This document shows, piece by piece, positions 36,030-47,744 of a stretch of 64,000 nt of DNA. The DNA lies in assembly GCA_963556495.2 (NCBI GenBank), contig OY747711.1, forward strand, positions 35,440,914 to 35,504,913. Direction: 5' to 3'. How positions within the stretch are numbered: the first letter of the stretch is position 1; each line of letters begins with the position of its first letter. The notes beneath the pieces were generated by a model, which made no database searches, had not been told where the DNA came from, and saw only the letters and a program-made list of their open reading frames with translations. The position numbers were made by a program, and so were the translations under genes. The stretch is from Valencia hispanica (Eukaryota; Chordata; Actinopteri; Cyprinodontiformes; Valenciidae).

Positions 36030-39000
36030 ACAATGTAAAACAGAATCAACAACTGCTGCAACATGTTAACTAAACAGGTTGTACAGTACCATATGTGACT
36101 GATTTATAATCAAAGCAGCCATGTTGGATTTTAGGTTGCAATGTCTATTTCCATTGGAATGCACAAAGTTTCTAAGTCCTTTCTTATTAGCTTACAGTCT
36201 TATTAAGCTTTTCTTTAACTTCCTAAAACTGCAGTTGAACATAGCCTAACCCTACCTCTGGACCACTTTGTTCATTGTGAGTTATGTTGATCTTGAAAGA
36301 TAGAAAGAAAATTATTTTCATATCATGGTTTCTTCCCCCTGAGCCCAAGAAAGATGGCTTTAGGCTCAACAAAGCTCGTTAACACATTAATCTCAGTAAA
36401 TAGCACACTCCTGTGGTTTCCCCAAGCCAAGCTGTGAATCCCTGAACCCCACTGTTGCTCTAATACAACCCTGACCTGCCAGAAGAGAAAAGCAAAATGA
36501 TGCCCCTATACTGATCAATAACACATTACTCACAGAGTGTATAGAATAAGGTATTTAATCATTGTTCAGAAGGTCCAGGGTCTCTGTAGCTCGATTATGT
36601 TGTATCATACACGTTGGTTGGCTGACATATTTTTAAACTTTAGTATATGAGTCCATATGTGGCTGCCACTGCCACTGGCTTTTCAATGGACAATTTAAGA
36701 TATGCACAATAATATTCACAAAAAAAAATATTTTGGACTGAAGCTAAAGCATGCAACCTTTGGCAGCCAGTGTATACATCTAAAACGGCTGTATTGCTGG
36801 GATCTTTTCAAAAGATTTGAAAACAATGTACATTTATGAGGACATTAACAGATTTAGCAACGAAAATTTGCTTTAGATGATAGGAAACACAAGACAGACT
36901 TGTAACAGACAGAACATGTAACAGTTAAAACTATGTTGTTCCATACTGGAAAAACATATTTTTACCAAATATTCAAAAGGTTTTCCATGTTGAAATTTCC
37001 AGTTAAATGCGAGTTCAACCTGTTAATATGATTTATGATTATGTTTTCTCCGGTGACATGTTTTTCTAATTCTAAAAAGCATTCTGACTGGGAAAGTTCA
37101 AAGATAACCAACATGGATGTTACATATACTCCTAAAAAGAAGCAAGATGTCTTATTCAAGGTTTATTTTTCAACATATTCAACTGTCACAGAAATGTATT
37201 TATGAGTTGAATGAATTCGGAGCAACAGAGGTTTTCTCCTTCCCTTTATTCTTGTAAAGGGCAGAGAAGTTCAGTCAGGAGCAAAGCTGAGGTCATTCAC
37301 AATGTGGGATCGAAATGTATGTAGTCGCGTGGCTATGGATGTGTTTGTTTGGGCTGTGCTATCTCTGCTGTGCAGTGCTGCACCGTCTGCTTCGGATGAG
37401 TTGACTGACTTGCACTGCCACCTGCCCTGAAGCCACCAGAAGAAAAATACCTTTTTTGCTGTCGTGAAAGTGTCGCTGTGCGAATAGTGTGTGACTTTTT
37501 AGATGTGAATATGACTGTGTAAGCAGGAATGTGTCAAAAAAGATATGTGGAAAATTGTGATGTATATATTCCAAATTCATTTCAATGAGAAACTGCAGGA
37601 AGTGATCCGTGATGAGCCACAGAGCAGGGGAATGAAGATGCTGAGAACAAGCCTTGTTTGTAATAAAGAGCAAACTATTAATCACACATGAGGATGAATT
37701 CACTTGTAGAGGAAAAAGACAGTGTGGATTTAGGATTAGTGGGGACTTTCTACACATATCTGGTGCTGCTTTAGCGTGTATTTCTGATATACACGTGCAG
37801 TGGCCTGAGGCATATTGTAGCGGAAAATCTGAATTTGGGAGAAAATAATTCCAGATTTTTGATACAACACAAATTCAAAGAAACGTTCCTCAAATTCAGT
37901 TCCAGGTAGCTATCATTTAGCTGAGTATGCATCTAAAACTAAACATGCCAACACCAACTAATCAGTTAACAAAAAAGTCCTTTTTTTCTGGTGTGGAAAC
38001 TAGAAGTTTCCAACAAGTATGGGTCTAAGCATTGTAGCGCCCAACCCAAAGCTGATGAGTAAATTATAGATGTCTTCCAATGCTATAATTAGGGGACCCA
38101 ACCAATCAAACTTCTTTTTAATTGCATGTCAATATTTAATATGCAAATTATTTTATCAATTTTACCAAAACATTTTCTCCTTAGTTCTTTTTCTCTCTTT
38201 CTCTGGATGTTGTGTGTCATTCATAAAATTAAAGCTACTTTTATAAAGAAGTTAGTAAATATTAAAAGTTTGGCTTCAGGTTCTGACTTGAGTTATATTT
38301 GATGTATTAATTATGCACTTTGTTTACAGAGCTGATTTCAGCATGACATATTTTTTCAGGGTTTTTGACCAAAACAGGTAACCGTGGAAATGTACTGGAC
38401 ATAGAACATTGTCGTGATGAAATGAATACAACTTGTACCATTTTTAATATTAATTAAAATCAAAATCACCATTCCAATAAGCTGAAACCTTAGTAATATG
38501 TCTAATGGTGATTATGTACTATCATCAGTTTGTTTTCAATTGACCAAAACATCCACATTTTTTTAACTGCTGTTATTTTAACCACCATTTTGTAGCATAA
38601 CAAAATGTAGAGGATAAAACCCAATAAAACCTAGTAATACATGTAAGCTGTAGTTTATGACTCAATTTAAATATAACATGCAGCATGGCTCTAACAATAT
38701 GATTTTGTCAAAAGAAAAACAAATAAAAGCTAATAAATTAAATATTTCAGAAGCTCCTGTTGACTGTACACTCGCAATGTTGTAACCACTACATGCTTTA
38801 AAAATAGATTTTGGTGGGAAACATTCAGCAAATGAGCAGGAGCTCTGCTGAGGGGGCTGCAGCAGCAGCTTTATTCAGATACATACATCTGGCAGCCATG
38901 CATCACAATGCATAATTAGTGACACTCACAGGGTTTTTCACAGCAGACATTTACCACATTTTATATCAGGAACAAATACATATGTCAGTTTATAATGTTC

Positions 39001-39385
39001 ATCATGGATGTAACACTGTATCAGTATTTCAGTGGTTGGAACACCGTGAAGCTGAAACTGAAGCGTACTAATGGCTTAAATTCCCTTCAGTATTTTCTCC
39101 TGCTGTGGCAGGTAATTTTCTTTCTTTTTTCTGAGTAAGACGACTGTGGTGAAGGAAAGAAAAAACAGCTGATGATAATCAGTTGATGCAAGCATGACTT
39201 CATGGCTCAAAGGAGAGTGCAGTTTTCAATGACAGACAGGATTTAAGCATCTCACTTTTTTTCCTGGGTAAAAAGTAAAGTGAAAATCATGGCATGTGCG
39301 CACTTTTGCCCAAACATTTTGTACGCCAGGTACTATCGGCATCTGCAAACATTTTTTTACTTAACTAGATATTAAAAGACAAATC
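36030..39385. other. AT-rich non-coding stretch
   Basis: No gene or complete element recognised. The open frame at 37359-37757 on the minus strand has no domain character. Confidence 0.5.
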
Positions 39386-39389
39386 TATA

Positions 39390-40400
39390 GTGCCTTGCAA
39401 AACAAATCATTGTAAGTAATTTTTTCACATTTTGGAAATTTGTATATAATTGTAAAGTGAAGTTAAAATGATACGAGGTAATTAAAGTTTTTTTCTTTGT
39501 TACAAAAAGTAGAAATGTTTGGTATCTTCAGCAGGTGCAGGAAGCTGGTTAAAGTTGATGAGACGTTAATGCAGGTAAAGACAGGGCAACCCTTAAGGAG
39601 GCTATATGCAACTTTTTCCCCAAAATAAACGTAACAATAGCCTTTTTATTTGACCATTTATGACTCAAACATCTCCTGATGAGCATACTGACAACTTGTC
39701 AGCTCAAAGTGGGTACACCTATATGCCTGTATCCAATTTTTTCTATTTTCTGTCGGGTCAGATTTTCCCGCGCACTCTGCGGATCTGACGTCAAGCACGT
39801 TCATGTTAAATGTTTCAGACCACTCTGCCACCACCGCTAGTCAGCACTCGCAAGCAGTGCAATGGATTGTGCGAATACACAGAAGAGACCAAGGACAACT
39901 TTGACACCAACAGTAACTCTACATAAGACTAAAGAAGTTAAACCCCTGACAAGAGCCCGAAAAAGATCAAAGATTGAGAGCGACCTGCGTACGAGCGCGC
40001 ACTGGGAGAGCGAGCAGAAAGGAAGAGCAGTTCCGTTTTTTGGCCACAGGTGTCAGTCGCGAGTTTAAATTTCAGAAAATTGCATATAGCCTCTTTAAAG
40101 AAAACTTGATAGATACTGATAAAGACCTGTGAGAGGGATATACGTTTACCCTCCATCAGGATATCAACTGAACATACATTCAACAATGGAATAGTTTAGA
40201 TCACAGAATATTCATGTCCCAGAACGGCCAAGTCAAAGTCCATTGCTAAAACCAATTGAGAATTTGTGGCAAGACTTGAAAACTGATGTTCAGATAACCT
40301 ATCCATTGAATCTGAATAGCTGAAGTCAAACTGCAGTGAAGAATGGGCAGAAATCTCGACATCCAGATGTGCAAAGCTGTAGAGACATACATTCAAACTC
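39390..40400 (+). mobile_element. Tc1-type relic interrupted by a MITE
   Basis: The left part begins 'agtgccttgcaaaacaaatc', a decayed Tc1-family terminus. After the MITE the relic resumes at 'gataaagacctgtgagaggg' and passes through 'ccaattgagaatttgtggca' (PIENLW region), 'gaatgggcagaaat' and 'agatgtgcaaagctgtagag'. The frame is destroyed. The MITE is younger than the Tc1 copy. Confidence 0.65.
39597..40094. mobile_element. TTAA-flanked MITE
   Basis: The 498-bp element has termini GGAGGCTATATGCA and the complement of AGAGGCTATATGCA, with TTAA on both sides (39593-39596 and 40095-40098). Its TIR family differs from those at 13.0/45.2 kb and 35.1 kb. A 68-codon frame inside (39862-40068) starts MDCANTQKRPRTTLTPT and may be a leftover first exon, but I do not recognise it. 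Confidence 0.85.
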
Positions 40401-40857
40401 TAACTGTTATGGCATGAGGTAGTTTTTTCCCCAAACGCCTCTAAACAACACAAAAATATGCAGAGAAAATTATAAAATGACATTTATTCACAAAGCATAC
40501 AGAATTGTGAATAGGAATAATCTCAACTGTCTGTTTTAGCTTCTTCCAAGGGAGTAGGAGAGATAAGGGAATGATTTTGTTTTTTGTTAAAGGTCAGTAT
40601 TTGAGATAAATTATTGACAAGGGATCTTATTGCACTTTGAGATGACAAGGACTCTAAAAAAATTCCAGAAGTACCTAGTCTGTGTGCTGCTCACAAATAC
40701 CATGGTGGTAGATTATTTATCTGATATGAACTGGGCACATCAAAGCTGCCAGGAGAACATGGACATGTTATCCAGGTTGTTGTTAGGGTGAAGCATACTT
40801 GGTATAGAAAAACTTCTTCTCAGGGCTTTTCAGGGAACACTCCAGAAAGCTTTCTAA

Positions 40858-41454
40858 AAAGGGGCGTTCAGACCGGTCAGCGGGTCCAGGCGGCAGGGCA
40901 GCTAGATTACATGCCAAGTCTATGGTACCTACGCATCAAGTGGGCGTCAAGCTGCCCCGAAGCAAGTCACGCGCGTCGGCACAGCTGCTGCTCGGACGCG
41001 CTGACGGACTGTCCGAGCAGCTACTGCATGAAGTTGGGAAAACTGAACTTTGGGGCAGCAAACGCAGGTTGTCAACCAATCGTAGCCACTTTTTGTACTG
41101 ACGTCATTACGCCTTCCATGCGTGGATTGGCAAGTCATTCATTCAAAATGGAGGATCAACTAATGGTTGCTGTCTTTAATTTTCGTGAATTGTAGCCACA
41201 CACGTTGCACACGTAGCTTTAATTATTAAATTAAGCCAAGCAACTTTCTCGACATGATCCGCCATGTTGTAAACAACTAGCAACAGAGAAATCCCCGCCC
41301 GCACGCAGACGTGCTAACGTACTGATGTGGCGCACCGACGCGCCTACGCGGACTACAAAGTGTGCAAGCAGCTGGATTTTAATTTTAAAGCATCAACTTT
41401 CATCCGTTTGAGCGATTTTACACCTGGACGCGCTGACCAGTGTGAATGCCCTTT
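40858..41454. mobile_element. Harbinger-type MITE
   Basis: The 597-bp element has ends that match as imperfect inverted repeats (AAAGGGGCGTTCAGACCGGT against AAAGGGCATTCACACTGGT, both followed by CAGCG) and TAA flanks (40855-40857 and 41455-41457). A 3-bp TWA duplication is typical of PIF/Harbinger. The GC-rich interior ends near 41150 with a frame starting MEDQLMVAVFNFREL, similar to the start of MADF-type proteins encoded by such elements. It is followed by decayed sequence. Confidence 0.7.
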
Positions 41455-41645
41455 TAAGGTTTTCAGAACCAATACAAAGCAAGGTCAGACAGAGTAAAAA
41501 AATATTCATAAAACAACTTGCACCAACACATTGTCAGCTCCTTAAATCCAGGCAATCTGATGAGAAGAGGCCAGTGAGGAGTTGAAGAGGGTGATTGCAT
41601 GATGGAAAAAGGAGTTCTTGTGTCAACTGCTCCTGTATTTGGGAA

Positions 41646-42562
41646 CAGCGGCGGCTGGCCAATAGAGGGCAATAGGGTGCCGCCCCCGCCCAGTGATTCC
41701 CAAGTGTTTTTGATTTTTTTTTTTTTTTTAAATTAACAATAATCACATATTCTAAGTTAATTCTGTGTTTAAATTCGTAACAAAGTATTATATATAAAAA
41801 TATATATCATTTTCGGAGAAAAAGCTCCTGCTGCGTAGCAGCTGGGGCGACAGAAAGATCGCCCCAAGCAGTGCAGCAGCCAGCCAATTACTGACAAGAA
41901 AATTCGCACATAGCAACAGGAATTTATCCAATCAGCGTCGTTGATTCGGACGCATGAAGGGCGATAGAGAAATCGCCCCAAGCTGGTGAAGCTATCTGGT
42001 GGTGACATTGGCAGTGTGATTTCTCTGCCACAAGGGGGCGCTGCTGTAAGAGTTAACAGCTTTGTGTGTACAATTTTTGTGTAAACCTAATAGATTATTT
42101 GTTTCCAGTTTGGTTCTAAACTTGTTTGTGCAATATTGTATTTATGTTTAGTATAAGAATGCCTCAAGTTGTTAATATTGGCATTAAAATAATCAGTATT
42201 TCACATAGTACTGGTATCCAGCCGTTTATGTTCAATTGTTTTGGGATTATCATTGAAAATGACTTGATAAGCTATATGCACAGCTCCACTACTTCCTGAA
42301 CTAAGTACAGCCCTTTTCTCTCCTGTCTGTATTGGACAAACTGATCAATCCAAGTGTGTCTGACCTCAGTAGTAACAACAACAATGGTCAGACACACCTG
42401 GATTAATCAGTTTGTCCAATGATGTAAGACAGGAAATAAAAGAGCTGTACTTAGTTCAGGAAATAGTGGAGTTGTGCACAAAGCTTAGAAAGCACAAGTT
42501 AGATTTTTTAAAAAGTAATAAAGCACAGCCCCACCAAGAATATTATTCAACAGCCGCCACTG
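41646..42562. mobile_element. Non-autonomous hAT element in the Rex1-like LINE
   Basis: The 917-bp element has ends CAGCGGCGGCTGG and the complement of CAGTGGCGGCTGT, with a perfect 8-bp duplication TTTGGGAA at 41638-41645 and 42563-42570. Removing the element and one repeat restores continuity of the LINE. It has no transposase. An imperfect 200-bp palindrome lies inside (42279-42479). Confidence 0.92.
42279..42479. repeat. Long internal palindrome in the hAT element
   Basis: The arms are about 85-95 bp each. The left reads 'agctccactacttcctgaac' through 'gtgtgtctgacc', and the right is its imperfect complement ending 'gttcaggaaatagtggagtt'. The short centre is CAACAACAA-rich. The RNA would fold into a long hairpin. 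It may be a separate foldback element that entered the hAT copy. Confidence 0.8.
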
Positions 42563-45229
42563 TTTGGGAAGAAGCAGTCTCTAACTGAACCGGCTCCTCT
42601 GGTTGCTGATGACAGTGTGCAGAGGATGGCTGGTGTTGTCAAGAATATCCAGAAGTTTGTCCAGTGTCCTCATCTCTGCCACCGTCACCAGAGAGTCCAG
42701 CTTCATGCCGACCACAGAGCTGGCCCGCCTGATCAGTTTATCCAGTCTGGATGTGTCCTTCTTGGTTATGCTGCACCCCCAGCACACCACGGTGTATCAG
42801 AGGACACTGGCAACCACAGACTGGTAAAACATCCCTAGCAGTTTGCTGCAGATGTTGAAAGACCGCAGTTTCCTCAGGAAGTACAGCCTGCTCTGTCTCT
42901 TTCCATACAGGTGGCTGCTGTGTGTTGTCCAGTCCAGTTTTTTATCCAGCCACAGCCCCAGGCATTTATATGAATCCACAGCCTCCACCTCAGCTCCCTC
43001 TAGCAGGACTGGTCGCGGTTTTGGTCTGGACCTCCCAAAGTCAATGACCAGCTCCTTTGTCTTAGAGGTGTTGAGCTGTAGGTGGTTGGTGTGGCACCAT
43101 GCAGCAAAGTCCCCCACCAGTCTCCAATACTACTCCTCTCTGTTGTCCCTGATGCACCCAACAATGGCTGTGTCATCGGCATACTTCTGTAGGTGACACA
43201 GCTCCGAGTTGTAACAGAAGTCTGAGGTGTACAGGGTGAAGAGGAGAGGGGCAAGCACTGTTCCCTGGGGTGCTCCAGTGCTGCTGACCACAGTGTCAGA
43301 CATGCTGTCCTTCAGCCTGACGTACTGTGGCCTGTCAGAAAGGTAGTCGGAGATCCAGTCCACCAGGTGGGAGTCCACTCCCATCCTGCTCAGTTTCTCC
43401 CGGAGCATAGGGGGCTGGATGGTGTTGAAGGTACTAGAGAAATGCAAGAAGAGAATCCTCACTGTGCCCCATCCCTTATCCAGATGGGAGTGGGCTCGGT
43501 GTAGCAGGTAGAGGATGGCATCCTCCACACAAACACCTGGCTGGTACGCAAACAGCAGGCTGTCCTGGGTGTGCTGAACCTGGGGTCTGAGGAGGCTGAG
43601 GAAGAGCCGCTCCAGCGTCTTCATAAGATGTGATGTAAGTGCCGCCGGTCGGGACTCGGAAGTCCTTCAGTTTACTGGGCCGGTTCTTTTTCAGAACTGG
43701 AATGATGCAGGATGTCTTCCAGAGGGTGGTCACTCTCCCTACATGCAGGCTAAGGTTGAAGATCCACTGAAGTGGTTCTCCCAGTTCTGCAGCACAGGTC
43801 TTCAGAAGTCTTGGACACACTTTGTCCCAACCTGCTGCTTTCCTGGGCCGGATCTTCCTCAGCTGTCCTCTGACCTGGTCTGTGGTGAAGTATGGTGGAG
43901 ACTGTGTTGAGGTGGGGGAGGAGGGAAAGGGGGGTGTTGTGGTGTTCGGGGGAAGATGTGTGGAGGGAAGAAAGAGAGATGGATGTGCTGAGGGAGGTGG
44001 TGGAGGTTGAGGGGACAGGGTCCGGTTGAACCGGTTGAAGAAGTCATTCAGTTCATTCACCCTCTCCACTGTCCCCTCTGTAGCTCTGGTCTTTGTGCTG
44101 TAACCTGTGATGGTCCTCACAGCTTCCCAGACCTCCCTCATGTTGTTGTCCCTCAGCTTCTGCTCCACCTTTCTCCTGTAGCTGTCCTTAGCTTCCCTCA
44201 CACAGTGCTTAACCTTCAGCTGTGCTGCCTTCATGGCATCCGTGTCTCTGCTCCTCAAAGCTTCCTGTTGACAGCTTTGACTTCGTGCGTTACCCACGAC
44301 TTGTTATTAGGATAACAGCGGACTGTCTTGGCAGGGGAGACCACGTCTGTGCAAAAGTTCAGGTAATCCGTCACAGTGTGTCATCCCCTCGATGTCCTCA
44401 CCATACGGGTCCATCAGCACATCCCAGACTGTGGTGTTAAAACAGTCTCTGAGGGCACTTTTCATCTCAGGGGAGGACCTCCTTATGGATCGGGTTGTCA
44501 CCATCTTGTTTTGGACCAGTAGGGTGTACAGCGGCTGTAGGTGCACCAGGTTGTGATCAGACTTCCCTAGTGGGGGGAGGGGAGTTGCTCTGTATGCATC
44601 CTTTACATTTACATACAGTAGATCTATTGTCCTGTTGTTTCTGGTCGGACAGTCGACAACCTGGTTGAAAACAGCCAAACTGGAATCCAAAGTGACGTGG
44701 TTAAAGTCCCCAGAGGTGATCATCAGGGCCTCAGGGTGCTGTGTCTGCAGCCTTGCTGTGACAGAGTGGAGTTTCTCACAGGAAGCGGCTCCATCAGCTC
44801 TCGGAGGGATGTAAACACAGATGGTGATCACGTGACTGAACTCCCTCGGAAGACAATATGGCCGGAGACTAATGGCTGTCAGTTTGAGGTCCTCACAACA
44901 TAGAACTGTATTTACGGAGACATGTCCTGGGTTAAACCAACGGTTGTTCACATACATGATGAGTCCCCCACCTTTATTTTTTCCACGCGCTTTCATGTCT
45001 CTGTCAGCTCTCACAGCTGTGAATCCCAGCAGGTACACGTTAATATCCGGTACAAGGTGGTTTAGCCATGTCCCTGTACAGATGAACAAGCTGTTCTCAC
45101 GGTAGATCCGCTGGTTGTTCAGTGCGGACAACTCGTCAATCTAGTTTGGCCGCGAGTTCACATTTCCCATGATGACGGAGGGAATCGATGGTTTGTACCA
45201 CCTACGTTTCTCCACCCGCTCGGCCTTAA

Positions 45230-46130
45230 AGAGTAACTAAACCCCAAAACAACTTTTTTTTGCTTCTAAATTGTATAAATGGATCTTTACCCATGCAATC
45301 TTTCAGTTTCTGGTGATTTTTTTACATTTTGGTGTAAACTTGTTTAATTCTACACTTTTTGGTCTAAAAATGTCTTAGTGCTGCCCTCTTAGGGTTGAAC
45401 GGTGGCTACTGCATTTGAATTTTGTGATTGGTGGACAGCGGTGCATGTTTAAGTCACAGGCATTGACTGTGTCACAGCAGCCATGGTCTCACAGACACGC
45501 CCCGTGGGTTTGGGTATAAAACTATCAGACATACCAGCCCCGTGGCGAGTTTGGAGTTGAATTGCGTTTTTCAGGTTACCATTATTATCACATTAGCACT
45601 TAGCATAGCTAAAATACTGTTTTGAACGTTTGCCTATGTTGGCATTACCACTCAGAGACGGGACCCATCCTGTCTCTCTCTCCCTCAGCAGCAGCGCCAG
45701 CCTCAGACAGCGCTGACTCAGCGCCCTGAGCCAGCGGCTCGAATTGATACGGCTCGCAGCCGCTGGGCTCCATAAAGCCTCCCTTTACCCCTCTATCTCC
45801 GGTGACAATGGAGGAGATCCTCCCGGTGCTGCTGAGGCAGAGGGAGACAGGAGGAGTCCAGTCTCTGAGTGGTAATGCTAACATAGGCTAACGTTCAAAA
45901 CAGATGAATGTTGATCAGATCGATCAGTCGCTTTGGTCACTGTCCATGTTTCAGTGTCACATTAAGCGAGCTGTCACTGTCCTCCGGAACACACCCCCAC
46001 GTTCCCCCCTCCGTTCATCCTCCACACTTGGCCATAGCCCTCCATTCTTCCTGGCACCGCCCACTTTGTAGAATTTTTCAAATGTTGTCTGGGGGCAGGG
46101 TTAGGATTTTTCATGGGGTTCAGTTACACT
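45230..46130 (+). mobile_element. TTAA-flanked MITE, long copy
   Basis: The 901-bp element has termini AGAGTAACTAAACCCC and the complement of AGTGTAACTGAACCCC, with TTAA at 45226-45229 and 46131-46134. Its outer parts match the 360-bp copy at 13033-13392, while about 540 bp of interior is present only here. The interior holds an inverted repeat (about 45619-45666 and 45858-45903) enclosing a short minus-strand frame with GCEPYQFEPLAQGAESALSE. It disrupts the LINE coding region. Confidence 0.88.
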
Positions 46131-46439
46131 TTAAGCTTGGCCCCGACTTTGCACACCCTAGGTCTCCTCCTCAACTCCACCGGGATAGGGTGTTGTATTC
46201 CGGCTTGTGTTTTTGTGCGCAAAGCCAGCAGCTCCTCTCGTGAACAAGAAACTGCCTTTTGGGTGCATATTAAACTAAAGTTGAACAAATACAGTATTTA
46301 AAAAGTAAGAATAATGTTGTTAATGTAGTTAAAAAAGCTAAAAGAAATAAAAGTAGCTAAAAAAAAAATAGAGAGCTACTGGAAAGGCAGCCGTTTCTCA
46401 CAGTGCCATGGCAACAGGTGCTGTAAGAAAGGTTTAATG

Positions 46440-47740
46440 TTAATTGGCGGCAGGAAAGATCCCCGTCTGAAGGGAGCAATTCATCAGGGTTAAAATCTCA
46501 TCTCTAAAAGATCCGTAAAATGCCTTAAAAAAAGAAGTGGGAATTGGGTACAAAACACATGTGGTGGGCCTCACCGATGAGAAAACTTTGTCAAGAATCT
46601 CAGGTTCTACCAGGACAACACTGTCCAGTGTTTCCTCTGGTAAAGACAAACGCTCAGATTTGTCTAAAACCATGTTACTTTGAGAAGATAAAATATTACA
46701 TCTGACGGTGTCTACCATCTCTCTGAAGTGGTCTCATCACATAAAGTGTTTGAGGGGGTTTTCTGAAATGGTGGAAAATAGAATCTTGCAACTATTTTTA
46801 TGTTCTGAGATGATTTTGGAAAAATATGCATTTCTTGAGTTTCTTACTGCATTATTGTATGATTTGAGAAGTTCTGTGTATATTTGATGGTTTATGGTGG
46901 TTTTATTTTTCCTCCATTTTCTCTCTGCCTTCATACACTTTCTCTTTAGTTTTTTTAGGTTTTCATGTCTCCACGGCTTTGCAACTTTTGAGTGTAAACT
47001 TTTAACTTGTAGTGGGGCAAGCAGGTCAAGAGCGGACTGAAGCCTACTGTAAAATCATTGACAATAAAATCACAGGGGGCAGGTAAAACTATACGAGGAA
47101 TCTTTTGAAAAACTTCCAGAAAACCTGCAGCCACTTCAGAGGTTAGTTGACGCTTCCTGACAGCTCTCAGAGAGGTCTCCCGCTGGATAAAACTGGTGAT
47201 GTTAAAAAACACACAGTAGTGGTCAGAGACAGCCAAGTCAACAACAGAGGACACACTGGTGGACAGACCATACATGATGACCAAGTCCACGGTGTGTCCT
47301 CTGTTGTGAGTTGGCTATGTGACATGTTGAGTAAAATCCATATAGTACAGAATATTAAAAAAAATCTGTTGATAAAGGATCTAAAAGGTTATCGATGTGT
47401 AGATTAAAATCACCATCTGAAATTATCCTTTCAAAGGAGTTGTGCAGAATTGATAAAAACTCCAAAAAGTGTTGAATAAAAAGTGTGCTCTTTTTGGGAG
47501 GCCTATAAACTGTGACGCATAAAATCTGAGGAGTGCTAAAAACAGTTGCATTATATTCAAAAGTAAAATAGTTATCAAATAAAACAGGTTTGGCAGAGAG
47601 TGTTGATGAGCTTATAATAGCATTTCTGCCTCCCCTTTTGCTACTCCTTGTAGAATAAGTGAAGTTAAAATTTGGTGGGGAGGCCTCTGTAAGAACAACA
47701 GGGGCATCTGCACTGCACGTTTCTGATCAAAATAAACACT
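46440..47740 (-). pseudogene. L2-like ORF2 fragment (endonuclease and N-terminal RT)
   Basis: From the 5' side: SETCSADAPVVLTEASPPNF, YRPPKKSTLFIQHFLEF, an FNLHIDN stretch, then VVDLAVSDHYCVFFNIT (endonuclease end, about 47230). The linker follows (KAERKWRKNKTTINHQIYTE, NAYFSKIISEH), then PIPTSFFKAF and LMNCSLQTGIFPAAN of the RT N-terminus. Stops and shifts separate three open stretches (46440-46718, 46737-46934, 46955-47290). No YADD motif remains. Confidence 0.75.
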
Positions 47741-47744
47741 GAAG

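Larger units (their letters stand above)
41540..46260 (-). pseudogene. Rex1-like LINE endonuclease-reverse transcriptase, disrupted
   Basis: Read on the minus strand, the protein starts near REELLALRTKTQAG, is cut by the MITE after KVGAKL, and continues KAERVEKRRWYKP. The endonuclease domain follows (CTGTWLN, GGGLIMYVNNRW, SGDFNHV, GKSDHNLV), then a basic linker with KVEQKLRDNNMREVWEAVRT and a proline-rich segment. The RT comes next (RGQLRKIRPRKAAGWDKVCP, SSTFNTIQPPMLREKL, GAPQGTVLAPLLFTLYTSDF, catalytic KYADDTAIVG), then TKELVIDFGR, RLYFLRKLRSFN and VCWGCSITKKDTSRLDKL. Lesions include a stop at about 45149, a frameshift near 44375, another near 43660, and stops near 43130 and 42795. The order and motifs match fish Rex1. 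The copy is inactive. Confidence 0.85.
41460..46435 (-). mobile_element. Rex1-like LINE with two nested insertions
   Basis: A minus-strand CR1/Rex1-group LINE. Its 5' end lies near 46435 (with 'ccatggcaacaggtg' in the untranslated region), its endonuclease and RT run from 46260 to about 41540, and its 3' end lies near 41460. A TTAA MITE (45230-46130) sits in the 5' coding part and a hAT element (41646-42562) in the last codons of the RT gene. Without them the LINE is about 3.1 kb. Confidence 0.85.

Noticed and set aside
37359..37757. 132-codon minus-strand frame as a gene
   Set aside because: No similarity that I recognise, no splice or start context and random-like composition.
40788..41195. 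135-codon plus-strand frame as a gene
   Set aside because: It begins outside and continues into a Harbinger-type MITE; only the last residues resemble a transposon protein start.
43822..44440. Plus-strand frames within the Rex1-like LINE
   Set aside because: Antisense shadows of the linker and endonuclease coding sequence.
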